From: Ferruginibacter sp.
Lineage (GTDB): Bacteria > Bacteroidota > Bacteroidia > Chitinophagales > Chitinophagaceae
NCBI RefSeq assembly: GCF_028288465.1
Contig: NZ_JAQBNR010000019.1
Span: forward strand, 124,001 to 188,000
DNA: 64,000 bases
Direction: 5' to 3'
Translations under genes and position numbers: made by a program
The notes under the pieces: generated by a model
What the model saw: only the letters and a program-made list of their open reading frames with translations
The model's database searches: none
Told to the model about the DNA's origin: nothing
Shown: positions 46,831-54,635 of the stretch, piece by piece
How positions within the stretch are numbered: position 1 is the stretch's first letter
How the letters are laid out: every line of letters begins with the position of its first letter

Positions 46831-48066
46831 ATGCTGATTGATTCTTCTGAAAAGGTGGATGCCATTGTTATTGGCGGCGGCATATTTGGGTGTGCTGTTG
46901 CGTATTATTACACAAAAAATAATCCGGGTAAAAAGATAGTAGTATTGGAGCGAAATGAAATTTGCAACGCGGCCACAAGCAGGGCTGCAGCGTTGGTTAC
47001 ACGAATCAGAAGCAAGCAACATTTTATTCCGCTTTCTTTAGAAACTTACCGTGCAGTTGCTGAAATGGAAAAGCAATTGAATGAAAGCATGGACATGAAA
47101 AGGGTGGGCGTACTGCATGCGGCGGCGAGTGAATCTACCGTGGCAGATTTGGACGACATGATGCGGATTGCGGATTCATTTAACGAGCCTTCAGAATACC
47201 TCACGCATGAAACAGTAAAAGCGAAAGTACCCTGGTTAAAAACGGATGAAGTATTAAAGTTTGGTTTTATACCAAATGAAAGTTATTGTGATCCTTATTT
47301 GCTGGGAACTTTTTTTGCAAGGTGCGCAAAAATGAACGGTGCGGATATAAGACAAGGTGTTGAGGTAAATGACCTGTTAATGGAAGGTAACACTGCTATT
47401 GGGGTAAGCACTACTGCCGGCAATATATATGCCAATGCGGTTGTAATTGCCGCCGGTGCATGGTCGCCTGTGTTAGCTATGCAGGCAGGTGTTGGTCTGC
47501 CGATGGCACCGGTGAGAAGTCAATACTGGATCACTGAACGAAATGACATTTTTCCTGTTGATTCTCCTATTGTTTTATTACCTGATGCCCAGGCGTATGC
47601 AAGACCCGAAGGCGGCGGTTTACTTTTTGGTATCAGGGAGACCAAATCATTCACCACATCCCCGTTGGGTATTCCAAAAGATATCAGCAATTTTTCTTTT
47701 AGTCCTGATCGTGGCGTGAGTGACTTGTCGGAAGTAATTGATAAGCTTGGCCGCTTTTTTCCGGCCGTATATGATATAGGCCTAAAGTATTACATCGCAG
47801 GATTTTCAGGGTATACACCCGACAATAATTTAAGTATGGGCACTGTACCGGGTATTAAAAGTTTGTTCGCTGCAACAGGTTGCGCAGGTGCAGGTATTTC
47901 TGTTTCAGGTGGTGTTGGGCTTGCGTTTGCTGAGCTGATTGCAGGCAGGCCAAACCCCTACGATTTTGCAAAATTCAGCATTGAACGTTTTGGTAAAATA
48001 GATCCGTTTAGTAAAGTGTGGCTGGATAAATGCGCTGTGGCAAGGTCACAAAAAAGAAGCGGTTAA
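46831..48066 (+). CDS. FAD-dependent amine oxidoreductase of the DAO family
   Basis: 411 residues. An N-terminal Rossmann motif VIGGGIFGCAVAYYY (about residues 12-26) is followed by VVLER and, near the C-terminus, GFSGYTPDNNLSMG and ATGCAGAGISVSGGVG, as in glycine/sarcosine oxidase-like enzymes. FAD oxidases of this family recur in AEP-degradation clusters (PbfC and PbfD types, as I recall) and act on N-methylated AEP, producing AEP or the aldehyde. That would feed PhnW or PhnY here. Position directly after phnW supports it, but the substrate is an inference. No signal peptide. Confidence 0.85.
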   Translation: MLIDSSEKVDAIVIGGGIFGCAVAYYYTKNNPGKKIVVLERNEICNAATSRAAALVTRIRSKQHFIPLSLETYRAVAEMEKQLNESMDMKRVGVLHAAASESTVADLDDMMRIADSFNEPSEYLTHETVKAKVPWLKTDEVLKFGFIPNESYCDPYLLGTFFARCAKMNGADIRQGVEVNDLLMEGNTAIGVSTTAGNIYANAVVIAAGAWSPVLAMQAGVGLPMAPVRSQYWITERNDIFPVDSPIVLLPDAQAYARPEGGGLLFGIRETKSFTTSPLGIPKDISNFSFSPDRGVSDLSEVIDKLGRFFPAVYDIGLKYYIAGFSGYTPDNNLSMGTVPGIKSLFAATGCAGAGISVSGGVGLAFAELIAGRPNPYDFAKFSIERFGKIDPFSKVWLDKCAVARSQKRSG

Positions 48067-48219
48067 TTAATAAATGATATTTAAATAAAGCCTTTAAAAA
48101 GGGCATTATAAATTTTGTATTGCTGTATAAATGCCAATCGCTACTATGCATTTTATTTGAAAGTGTAGCCAATCAAGGACCTTAATTTATCAATCATTCT
48201 TTTTGAAACTTTGAACAAC

Positions 48220-49554
48220 ATGGCAACAATGATGGCATTTAGATTACAGCAGAGGCTATCGCAATCCAAAGGGTTTTTTATTGTATGGTGTATGATTGCT
48301 GCATTTGGTACCTACTTCTGCATGTATGCATTCAGGAAGCCTTTTGCTGCCGGCACTTACAGCGAATACAAACTTTGGGGGCTTGATTATAAAGCGGTGT
48401 TAATCATTGCCCAGGTTTTTGGTTACATGCTGTCAAAATTTGCAGGTATTAAAGTGATATCCGAGCTGGAAGCAGCGGGTCGCAGAAAGCTGATTATCGG
48501 ACTGATAATTTTTGCTGAATTATCACTGCTGTTATTTGGTGTGGTTCCTTACCCATACAATTTTATTTTTCTTTTTGCAAATGGCCTGCCGCTCGGAATG
48601 GTATGGGGTGTTGTTTTTAGTTACCTGGAAGGCCGCAGGTTTACCGAAGTTTTGGGAACAGGTTTGAGTATCAGCCTGATTGTTTCTTCCGGTATTTTAA
48701 AAACATTCTATTTTTTTCTGCATGAATTGTTACCATCCGTTACAGAGTTTTGGTTGCCCGCTGTTATTGGACTGATCTTTCTTCCCTTGTTTATGTTTTT
48801 TGTGTGGATGCTGGCTGTGATACCTGCGCCTTCCGAAGAGGATATTGCTTCCCGCTCAGCCAGAACACCCATGAGTAAGGAAGATAAAAGAAAAGTGTTA
48901 CACGACTACGGACTGGGGCTACTTGGCTTTATCGTCATTTACGCAATGCTCGCAACCATGCGTGATTTCAGGGACAATTTTTCGGTAGAAATATGGAAAG
49001 AAATTGAAGTGAAATGGAACAAAGCTGTATTTGCGCAAACAGAAACTATTTCTGGTTTTATTGTACTGATGGTATTGGCCAGTTTGTCGCTCATTAAAAG
49101 TAACGTAAAAGGATTTTGGGTTACCACCGGGTTAATAGGTTTTGGCCTGCTGCTGGGCGGGCTTTCAACAGCGCTGTTTCAACTGCACATACTGTCACCT
49201 TTCTGGTGGATGGTGTTACTGGGGATGGGGCTGTTCCTGGCTTATATACCGATGCAGGTTGCTTTATTTGAAAGAACCATCGCCCTGTTTAGGATGAGGG
49301 CTAACGCCGGTTTTTTTGTTTATATCTGCGATGCTACCGGTTATCTTGGAAGCGTGGGATTAACATTGTACAAAGAATTTTTTATGAAGGATCTTAACTG
49401 GAGCAGGTTGCTGATCAACTTCTCCTACATACAATCTGCTGTTTCTTTGGGGATATTGTTATTTACCACCCTCTTTTTTTACAGGCGAAAAAGAGCACTG
49501 CCTTTGTTGCAGGTTTCGGTTGATCCGCTTGTAGTTGTTACGCAGCCCACCTGA
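48220..49554 (+). CDS. DUF5690 MFS transporter, first copy, OPA/GlpT-like
   Basis: 444 residues from the ATG at 48220 and about twelve helices. The family is unnamed (DUF5690), but three basic residues match the phosphate site of GlpT in position and context: R39 in YAFRKPF (GlpT YLVRKNF, R45), K73 in MLSKFAG (GlpT GFSKFIM, K80) and R248 in TMRDFRDNFS...KE (GlpT LRYGILDWS...KE, R269). GYLGS near the C-terminus also matches. I infer an organophosphate/phosphonate:phosphate antiporter at the inner membrane. It follows the FAD oxidoreductase by 153 bp, a gap with no strong terminator. Confidence 0.85.
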   Translation: MATMMAFRLQQRLSQSKGFFIVWCMIAAFGTYFCMYAFRKPFAAGTYSEYKLWGLDYKAVLIIAQVFGYMLSKFAGIKVISELEAAGRRKLIIGLIIFAELSLLLFGVVPYPYNFIFLFANGLPLGMVWGVVFSYLEGRRFTEVLGTGLSISLIVSSGILKTFYFFLHELLPSVTEFWLPAVIGLIFLPLFMFFVWMLAVIPAPSEEDIASRSARTPMSKEDKRKVLHDYGLGLLGFIVIYAMLATMRDFRDNFSVEIWKEIEVKWNKAVFAQTETISGFIVLMVLASLSLIKSNVKGFWVTTGLIGFGLLLGGLSTALFQLHILSPFWWMVLLGMGLFLAYIPMQVALFERTIALFRMRANAGFFVYICDATGYLGSVGLTLYKEFFMKDLNWSRLLINFSYIQSAVSLGILLFTTLFFYRRKRALPLLQVSVDPLVVVTQPT

Positions 49555-49620
49555 ATCTGCTGCTATTTGTATACCCGCACTTTCATTATTTTTATTTGAA
49601 TATGCATTGGGAAGTACAAC

Positions 49621-49672
49621 AGAATTATTTCCTGATGGCGGAATTCCGTTTCCGCTTTATTAAAATAATTCT
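49621..49672. other. Two-tier inverted repeat between the transporter genes
   Basis: Outer arms AGAATTATTT (49621-49630) and AAATAATTCT (49663-49672), inner arms GCGGAA (49638-49643) and TTCCGC (49650-49655), 7-nt internal loops, 6-nt top loop. CGGAATTCCG at the top is itself a 10-bp palindrome. No T-run follows, so it is not an ordinary terminator. Confidence 0.6.
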
Positions 49673-49770
49673 ACCCATAAAAAGTGCCGTGTTATTTGTA
49701 ACAAGGCTTTTTGGATGAATAATGCTATTTTGTACAACTTTTAAGATTGCATTGTAAACCTTATACACAC

Positions 49771-51087
49771 ATGTATACCTCTGCGCTGCTCCGGGATCAA
49801 CTAAAAAAAATGCCGTTATGGGCACTCTCTCTTTATGCGGCCCTCAGTGCATTTTGTGTGTACTTCTGCATGTATGCTTTTCGCAAACCTTTTGCTGCAG
49901 CTGGCTTTGCCGGTATGGAATTTCTTGGGTTCGATTACAAAGTTTGGCTGGTTACAGCGCAGGTAATAGGCTACATGCTGAGCAAATTTTATGGAATAAA
50001 ATTCATTTCGGCCATGCAGGGCGAAAAGCGGGCAATCACCATTGTAAAACTGATACTGCTCGCCTGGCTGGCATTACTGCTGTTTGCCGTTACACCAGCA
50101 CCCTACAATATCATCTTTCTTTTTTTAAATGGATTTCCGCTGGGAATGGTCTGGGGACTGGTATTCAGTTTTCTCGAAGGCCGCAAGTCTACGGAGTTTA
50201 TGGGTGCAGTACTTGCCATCAGTTTTATATTTTCTTCCGGTGTTGTAAAAAGTGTGGGCAAATCAATTGTACTGTACTGGCATGTAAGCGAAATGTGGAT
50301 GCCTTTTATTGCCGGGTCATTTTTTGTTATTCCGATGATTGTATTTACCTGGCTGCTCAATCATATTCCGCATCCTTCGCCGGCAGATATTATTTTACGG
50401 AGTGCACGAAAGCCTATGACAGGCGTGGAGCGAAAAGCTTTCATTGGCACTTTTCTACCAGGTATCATCATCATTGTGTTTACGTACGTATTGCTGACTA
50501 TTCTGAGGGATTTTCGTGATAATTTTTCAAACGAATTATGGAAAGAATTGGGGTATGGCAATAACGCCGCGATTTTTACTGAAACGGAGACTTATGTATC
50601 GCTGATTGTTTTATTGTGCATGAGTTTGCTGATACTGGTAAAAAACAATATCAGCGCCTTTATGATCAATCATTTTATCATCATTGGTGGGTATGCTCTG
50701 GCATTTATTTCAACGCTGTTGTTCATGGCAAGGGAGATTAATCCGGTAATTTGGATGACCATGATTGGTACGGGTTTGTACCTGAGTTATGTTCCTTTTA
50801 ATGCGTTGTATTTTGAAAGGATGATAGCCACTTACAGGGTAAAAAGCAACATTGGGTTTATCATGTATGTGGCAGATGCGTTTGGCTACCTGGGAAGTGT
50901 GCTGGTATTATTTTTAAAAGAATTTATCGGCGTAAAGTTATCCTGGACGAATTTTTTTATAGATGCCGTGTTGATTATTTCTGTAGTTGGTATAACAGGA
51001 ACTTTTATTGCAGCATTTTATTTTAAGAGAAAATATGCCAATATAAATAGCGAAAAAATAAGTGGGGAGCCGGCCCTAACAAAATAA
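49771..51087 (+). CDS. DUF5690 MFS transporter, second copy, OPA/GlpT-like
   Basis: 438 residues from the ATG at 49771; an upstream TTG adds eight residues. A clear paralogue of the previous gene with the same signature residues: R38 in YAFRKPF, K72 in MLSKFYG and R246 in ILRDFRDNFS...KE. Retention of these sites in both copies suggests both transport phosphorylated or phosphonated anions, perhaps with different preferences (AEP against phosphonoacetate or an N-alkyl form). It ends the locus: the next gene is convergent, ending only 9 bp away. Confidence 0.85.
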   Translation: MYTSALLRDQLKKMPLWALSLYAALSAFCVYFCMYAFRKPFAAAGFAGMEFLGFDYKVWLVTAQVIGYMLSKFYGIKFISAMQGEKRAITIVKLILLAWLALLLFAVTPAPYNIIFLFLNGFPLGMVWGLVFSFLEGRKSTEFMGAVLAISFIFSSGVVKSVGKSIVLYWHVSEMWMPFIAGSFFVIPMIVFTWLLNHIPHPSPADIILRSARKPMTGVERKAFIGTFLPGIIIIVFTYVLLTILRDFRDNFSNELWKELGYGNNAAIFTETETYVSLIVLLCMSLLILVKNNISAFMINHFIIIGGYALAFISTLLFMAREINPVIWMTMIGTGLYLSYVPFNALYFERMIATYRVKSNIGFIMYVADAFGYLGSVLVLFLKEFIGVKLSWTNFFIDAVLIISVVGITGTFIAAFYFKRKYANINSEKISGEPALTK

Positions 51088-51096
51088 ACTGTTTTA

Positions 51097-51825
51097 CTAC
51101 ACTCTTTCTACAATAATTTTTGAAGTGCCAAGGTAAGTAATACGCACTTGTACAACGTCTCCAATTTGCGCAACCGGCAACTGGTCACTTTTATTAACGG
51201 CAATCTTTGCCTGTATTTTCTTATCTACCACATTTACAAAAACACCGTGGGGCGTTACTTTAAAAACAGTTGCATCAATTACAGTTTTGTTTTTAAAGCA
51301 TTGCATAGCGTACATATATTCCGGAATGTATTCACTTTTAAATAATGCCGCTGTGGCCTTGTCGGGCTTGTCTGTATTTTCCAGCTTAAAAAATACAGGT
51401 TCATTTAAATTGTCTTCTTTCGGCCTTTTTTCCCAGGAGGATAAAATCAACGGAAAAAATATATAACTACCGGTTTCTTTAACAAAATAATCGTCATCCA
51501 CTTTTTTTAAATAACCAACAAACCGGTTTTCTACATATGATTTGTTAATAAGATTATCAAGTGCGTTGTTAAAATGAAACTGCAAACAATCAGCAATCAT
51601 CTTATCGCCCCTGGCTGATAAAGCGATCACAAAACTCACTTCATCCCCCACATGGAACTGGTGAATTTTTTTTATTATTTTTTCTTTCTTTAATTTCAAC
51701 TGCTCCTTTTCACTAATATTACCGCTGATACTTTTCTTTTTGCCATTGAGTTCATATTCAATAGTGGCATACTCTTTATCATGATTGATAAAAGTTATTT
51801 TGCCCATGATGGTCTTTGTATCCAT
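51097..51825 (-). CDS. S1/cold-shock-like nucleic-acid-binding protein
   Basis: 242 residues. The N-terminal ~70 residues (MGKITFINHDKEYATIEY) look like a cold-shock/OB strand set, a middle part carries a small domain with FPLILSSWEKRP, and the C-terminal ~75 residues are an S1-type OB fold (ATVFKVTPHGVFVNVVDKKIQAKI). No catalytic motif, no signal peptide. An RNA-binding role in translation or stress is likely but not shown. A TACTTTTG box at 51852-51859 (minus strand) lies 26 bp before the ATG. Confidence 0.7.
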   Translation of the reverse strand: MDTKTIMGKITFINHDKEYATIEYELNGKKKSISGNISEKEQLKLKKEKIIKKIHQFHVGDEVSFVIALSARGDKMIADCLQFHFNNALDNLINKSYVENRFVGYLKKVDDDYFVKETGSYIFFPLILSSWEKRPKEDNLNEPVFFKLENTDKPDKATAALFKSEYIPEYMYAMQCFKNKTVIDATVFKVTPHGVFVNVVDKKIQAKIAVNKSDQLPVAQIGDVVQVRITYLGTSKIIVERV

Positions 51826-51882
51826 TGCAGTAATATTAATGTTGTAGCAGGCAAAAGTAAGTTTAATTGAACAAGGCGTCGC

Positions 51883-52275
51883 TTATAACACCAGCTCTGT
51901 TGCAGGATCCCAGAAAATGTTTTTGAAGTCAATTATTTTGTCGTCTTTCACCTGCACCTTTTCCTTCTTTAATAACTCTTCCATTAAAGTGGGTGTTGCA
52001 AAATGATGTCTGCCGGTAAGCATTCCATTTCGGTTAACTACCCTGTGTGCAGGAATTGTTGGTTTGGCGGTGTGTGCCGCATTCATTGCCCAACCGACCA
52101 TTCGGGCAGAAAGTTTGGTGCCTAAATAAACAGCAATGGCACCATAAGACGTAACCCTGCCCTTTGGTATTTGTCTTACTACATCATATACGTCAGCAAA
52201 AAAGCTATATTCTTTTACAGTGCTTTTGGCAGTTTCTTTAACAGGATCTTTTTTAACGGCTGAGTTCTTTTTCAT
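51883..52275 (-). CDS. Alkyltransferase-like (ATL) DNA-binding protein, MGMT family
   Basis: 130 residues. It has the DNA-binding half of O6-methylguanine-DNA methyltransferase: GRVTSYGAIA (recognition helix region), RMVGWAMNAA, and IPAHRVVNRNG. In the active enzyme this last motif is PCHRV; here the cysteine is replaced by alanine, so no alkyl transfer is possible. ATL proteins bind alkylated guanine and pass the lesion to nucleotide excision repair. A lysine-rich N-terminal tail (~20 residues) precedes the domain. It follows the DUF5522 gene by 19 bp. Confidence 0.9.
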   Translation of the reverse strand: MKKNSAVKKDPVKETAKSTVKEYSFFADVYDVVRQIPKGRVTSYGAIAVYLGTKLSARMVGWAMNAAHTAKPTIPAHRVVNRNGMLTGRHHFATPTLMEELLKKEKVQVKDDKIIDFKNIFWDPATELVL

Positions 52276-52294
52276 AGTTTAAAAGTTACAGAAT

Positions 52295-52501
52295 TTACGG
52301 AGTTTTATTCCTCTCTATCCTCTTTAAAACCGGACGGCATTGTTTTTTTACAATCTCATCTTCTACATTGCAGTGGTTAAACGGGCAATGCGTGCAACCA
52401 TTACCACAACAGCTGCCTCTTTGCAAATGATAGCTTGCGGTAAATACAACATTCCTTTCCTCGTTGTAATAAAAGTCTTTTCCTTCAGTTAGCCGGCGCA
52501 T
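52295..52501 (-). CDS. Small cysteine-rich DUF5522 protein
   Basis: 68 residues with a compact metal-binding-like motif, GSCCGNGCTHCPF, after an aromatic strand (YYNEERNVVFTASYHLQRG). I recall this as DUF5522, often encoded next to trmB or ATL genes. The cysteines probably bind zinc or an Fe-S cluster; function unknown. It starts 7 bp downstream of trmB, so it is translated from the same transcript. Confidence 0.85.
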   Translation of the reverse strand: MRRLTEGKDFYYNEERNVVFTASYHLQRGSCCGNGCTHCPFNHCNVEDEIVKKQCRPVLKRIERNKTP

Positions 52502-52508
52502 ACAACTT

Positions 52509-53207
52509 TTAAATGTTTTCTGTTAATTTAAGTTCTTCCTGCAGAGCGTCATCCAAATCACCAATGGTTGCAGGCAGGCTAAATTTCAGGTAATGAATTT
52601 TTTTACTTTGTGCGATATCAAGCGCTTCGTAATGTGTTTTTATCTGCAGTTCTGGTGAAGGGTTGGCTGCATAAATATCAGCACTATCTTCGTGCAGGTG
52701 TAAGCCATACAATCCGATTACCCGTTTTGTAAAACGGTACAGGTCCGGCGAATCGGTTTTTAAGTGCAGGTAACCGCCACTTACCAATACCTGCTGGTAC
52801 AAGCGCAAAAATTGTGGATGGGTTAATCTCTTTCTAGCCTTGGCGGTCCTTAGCTGAGGATCGGGAAATGTGATCCATATTTCACTCACTTCGCCGGCTG
52901 AGAAATAGTTGGGCAGCATGGCAATCTGTGTTCTTAAAAAAGCGGCATTAATAAGTTGTTCATCCAGGCATTTTTTTGCCCCTATATAAATGCGATTGCC
53001 CTTTACATCGACCCCTATAAAATTTTTTCCGGCAAATAATCTTGCTAAACCAACTGTATACTCTCCACGGCCACAGGCAAGTTCCAGCACTACAGGCCCG
53101 GTGTTTTTAAAGAAAGCATGCCATTGCCCCTGCATATTTTCCGGATATTCCAGCACATTGGCAAAGGTCTTAATGTCTGCAAAGCGTTGTAATTTTTTTT
53201 GTGCCAT
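52509..53207 (-). CDS. trmB: tRNA (guanine46-N7)-methyltransferase
   Basis: 232 residues from the ATG at 53207. SAM-binding motif VLELACGRGEYTVGLA (about residues 35-50), IGVDVKGNRI, and the TrmB signature WITFPDPQ followed by KKR-like basic residues (AKARKRLTHPQFL). It methylates G46 in the tRNA variable loop. The gene heads a short operon trmB, DUF5522 gene, ATL gene. A predicted promoter lies only 6 bp upstream of the ATG, so the leader is very short. Confidence 0.93.
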   Translation of the reverse strand: MAQKKLQRFADIKTFANVLEYPENMQGQWHAFFKNTGPVVLELACGRGEYTVGLARLFAGKNFIGVDVKGNRIYIGAKKCLDEQLINAAFLRTQIAMLPNYFSAGEVSEIWITFPDPQLRTAKARKRLTHPQFLRLYQQVLVSGGYLHLKTDSPDLYRFTKRVIGLYGLHLHEDSADIYAANPSPELQIKTHYEALDIAQSKKIHYLKFSLPATIGDLDDALQEELKLTENI

Positions 53208-53213
53208 AAAACA

Positions 53214-53247
53214 CAAATATAACTATACATAGCGCAGTTACACCCAA
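53214..53247 (-). promoter_or_regulatory. Predicted trmB promoter
   Basis: Minus strand: TTG (53245-53247), 23 bp, TATATTTG (53214-53221). The ATG at 53207 is 6 bp past the box, implying a very short or absent leader. Confidence 0.42.
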
Positions 53248-53403
53248 CCCTTTTTTGTAATATAAAAATGTTTCCAGCTTACACTATTTAGACAAAATCG
53301 ACGTTGATATATTCTAACCGTGATTTAAACGTAAACTATTGTAATAAAAAGGAGGCGGACAAGTAGCTTTATAAGCCCAACATCAAAAAATATCAGCAAA
53401 AAA

Positions 53404-53874
53404 ATGAAAAACCTGTATAAAGCGTTAACCGTTTTTTATATCGTATTTCCATTAATAATTGTGCTACTAATGCGACAAGCCTTTTCGCAATCCATTTTTG
53501 GAAACTGGTCTTTTTTGTTTGGTATTGTGTTGTATTACCTGTCTATCCTGATGGTTGTTGCCAGGCAAAAAATAATCTTAATGATTCCTGTACTATTTTT
53601 CAGCTGGTTTTGGCTTACCTACGGTTTTGATTTGCGTGGGTTTACTTTTTTCTTGTTCATTTGCATATTTTCAGGCGCTTTTTTTTATCAGCTTGCTCAA
53701 AATGTAAAACATTTTATTAAAAAGGTTTTGCCAGAAAACAAACTTGCTGAAGAATACGAATTGAAAATTGAAAAAATGTATGCCAGGCTGAACTTATACA
53801 AACAAAAACACCCGACTGCACCTATAACGCCTGACGTAATTGATAGTATAAGAAACGACATTTTCTTTGCATAA
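53404..53874 (+). CDS. Small four-helix membrane protein, first of a duplicated pair
   Basis: 156 residues, family not recognised. Four membrane helices fill residues ~5-105, with aromatic-rich SWFWLTYGF between helices three and four. A charged C-terminal tail (LPENKLAEEYELKIEKMYARL) predicts a cytoplasmic helix or coiled coil. The gene 134 bp downstream encodes a paralogue with the same layout. A TAGCTTTA box at 53364-53371 is a weak promoter candidate. Confidence 0.72.
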   Translation: MKNLYKALTVFYIVFPLIIVLLMRQAFSQSIFGNWSFLFGIVLYYLSILMVVARQKIILMIPVLFFSWFWLTYGFDLRGFTFFLFICIFSGAFFYQLAQNVKHFIKKVLPENKLAEEYELKIEKMYARLNLYKQKHPTAPITPDVIDSIRNDIFFA

Positions 53875-53884
53875 CATATTGTTA

Positions 53885-53910
53885 AGCACGGGCAATTCCA
53901 ATCCCGGGCT
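53885..53910 (+). other. GC-rich hairpin between the duplicated membrane-protein genes
   Basis: AGCACGGG (53885-53892) against CCCGGGCT (53903-53910) with one mismatch and a 10-nt loop, in an otherwise AT-rich spacer. No T-run, so termination is uncertain. Confidence 0.4.
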
Positions 53911-53970
53911 AACTCCCTGAACCAAACAGCAGATTAAAGGGCATGATAACGGATAGTCAATAAACATTGC

Positions 53971-53978
53971 TAATTTTG
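53971..53978 (+). promoter_or_regulatory. Possible -7 box before the second small membrane gene
   Basis: TAATTTTG, 29 bp before the ATG at 54008. No convincing -33 element is visible upstream. Confidence 0.3.
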
Positions 53979-54007
53979 CTCCCAATTAAGTCAAACTTAC
54001 CGGTACC

Positions 54008-54463
54008 ATGAAGGGGATGTTTAAAATACTTACCATTTTCTATATTATATTTCCACTTGTTGTAATTCCTTTTATGGCGTCGAGAGCAGGTAACTGGTTT
54101 TATTTATTCGGGTTAGTGTGTTATTATACGGGGGTGATGCTGGTGGCCATTAAGCAAAAGATAATTTTTATGATCCCACTGTTTTTTTGCGGCTGGTTTT
54201 GGTACACCTATGGCTTCAGTTTACACGATTATGTTTTTTTCCTGTTTGTCTGCATGTTTGCAGGTGCCCTGTTTTACCATCTAGCCCAAAATGCAAAATA
54301 TTTTAGCCAAAACGTATTGCCCGAAAACAAGGAGGCCCAGGAATACGAACTGAAGATTGAAGAAATGAACGCAAGACTAAAACAGTATAAACAAACCCAC
54401 CCAACGGAGATTATTACACCCGAAATAATCGATGGTATAAGAAATGAAGTTTTTTTTAAATAA
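54008..54463 (+). CDS. Small four-helix membrane protein, second of a duplicated pair
   Basis: 151 residues. It aligns end to end with the preceding gene: FKILTIFYIIFPLVVIPFM, GWFWYTYGFSL, FFLFVCMFAGALFYHLAQN, LPENKEAQEYELKIEEM and a closing GIRNEVFF-type end. It lacks a few residues in the first loop (RQAFSQS in the other). Roughly half of the residues are identical by eye. Function unknown; both may arise from a recent tandem duplication. Confidence 0.72.
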   Translation: MKGMFKILTIFYIIFPLVVIPFMASRAGNWFYLFGLVCYYTGVMLVAIKQKIIFMIPLFFCGWFWYTYGFSLHDYVFFLFVCMFAGALFYHLAQNAKYFSQNVLPENKEAQEYELKIEEMNARLKQYKQTHPTEIITPEIIDGIRNEVFFK

Positions 54464-54601
54464 AGCAGCCTTTCACTTTTTGTTTTGTTGGCAAAGGCAT
54501 TGCTCATACAGTGGAAAATGTGCTGTTGAGAATAATTTGTAGAGTAATTCAACAAAAATAATATTGTGGTAATGATTGCCGGCGGTTAAACAGGGTAGCA
54601 A

Positions 54602-54628
54602 TTGGAATATTTTTATGCTTTATCTTTG
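54602..54628 (+). promoter_or_regulatory. Predicted promoter of the small Cys-motif gene
   Basis: TTG (54602-54604), 16 bp, TATCTTTG (54621-54628), a close match to the Bacteroidota pattern. The ATG at 54636 follows 7 bp later. Confidence 0.5.
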
Positions 54629-54635
54629 TATTGCA

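Noticed and set aside
49818..50519. Long 233-codon open frame overlapping the second DUF5690 gene in another frame
   Set aside because: It is a shadow of a clear membrane-transporter gene; the translation lacks hydrophobic pattern or any motif.
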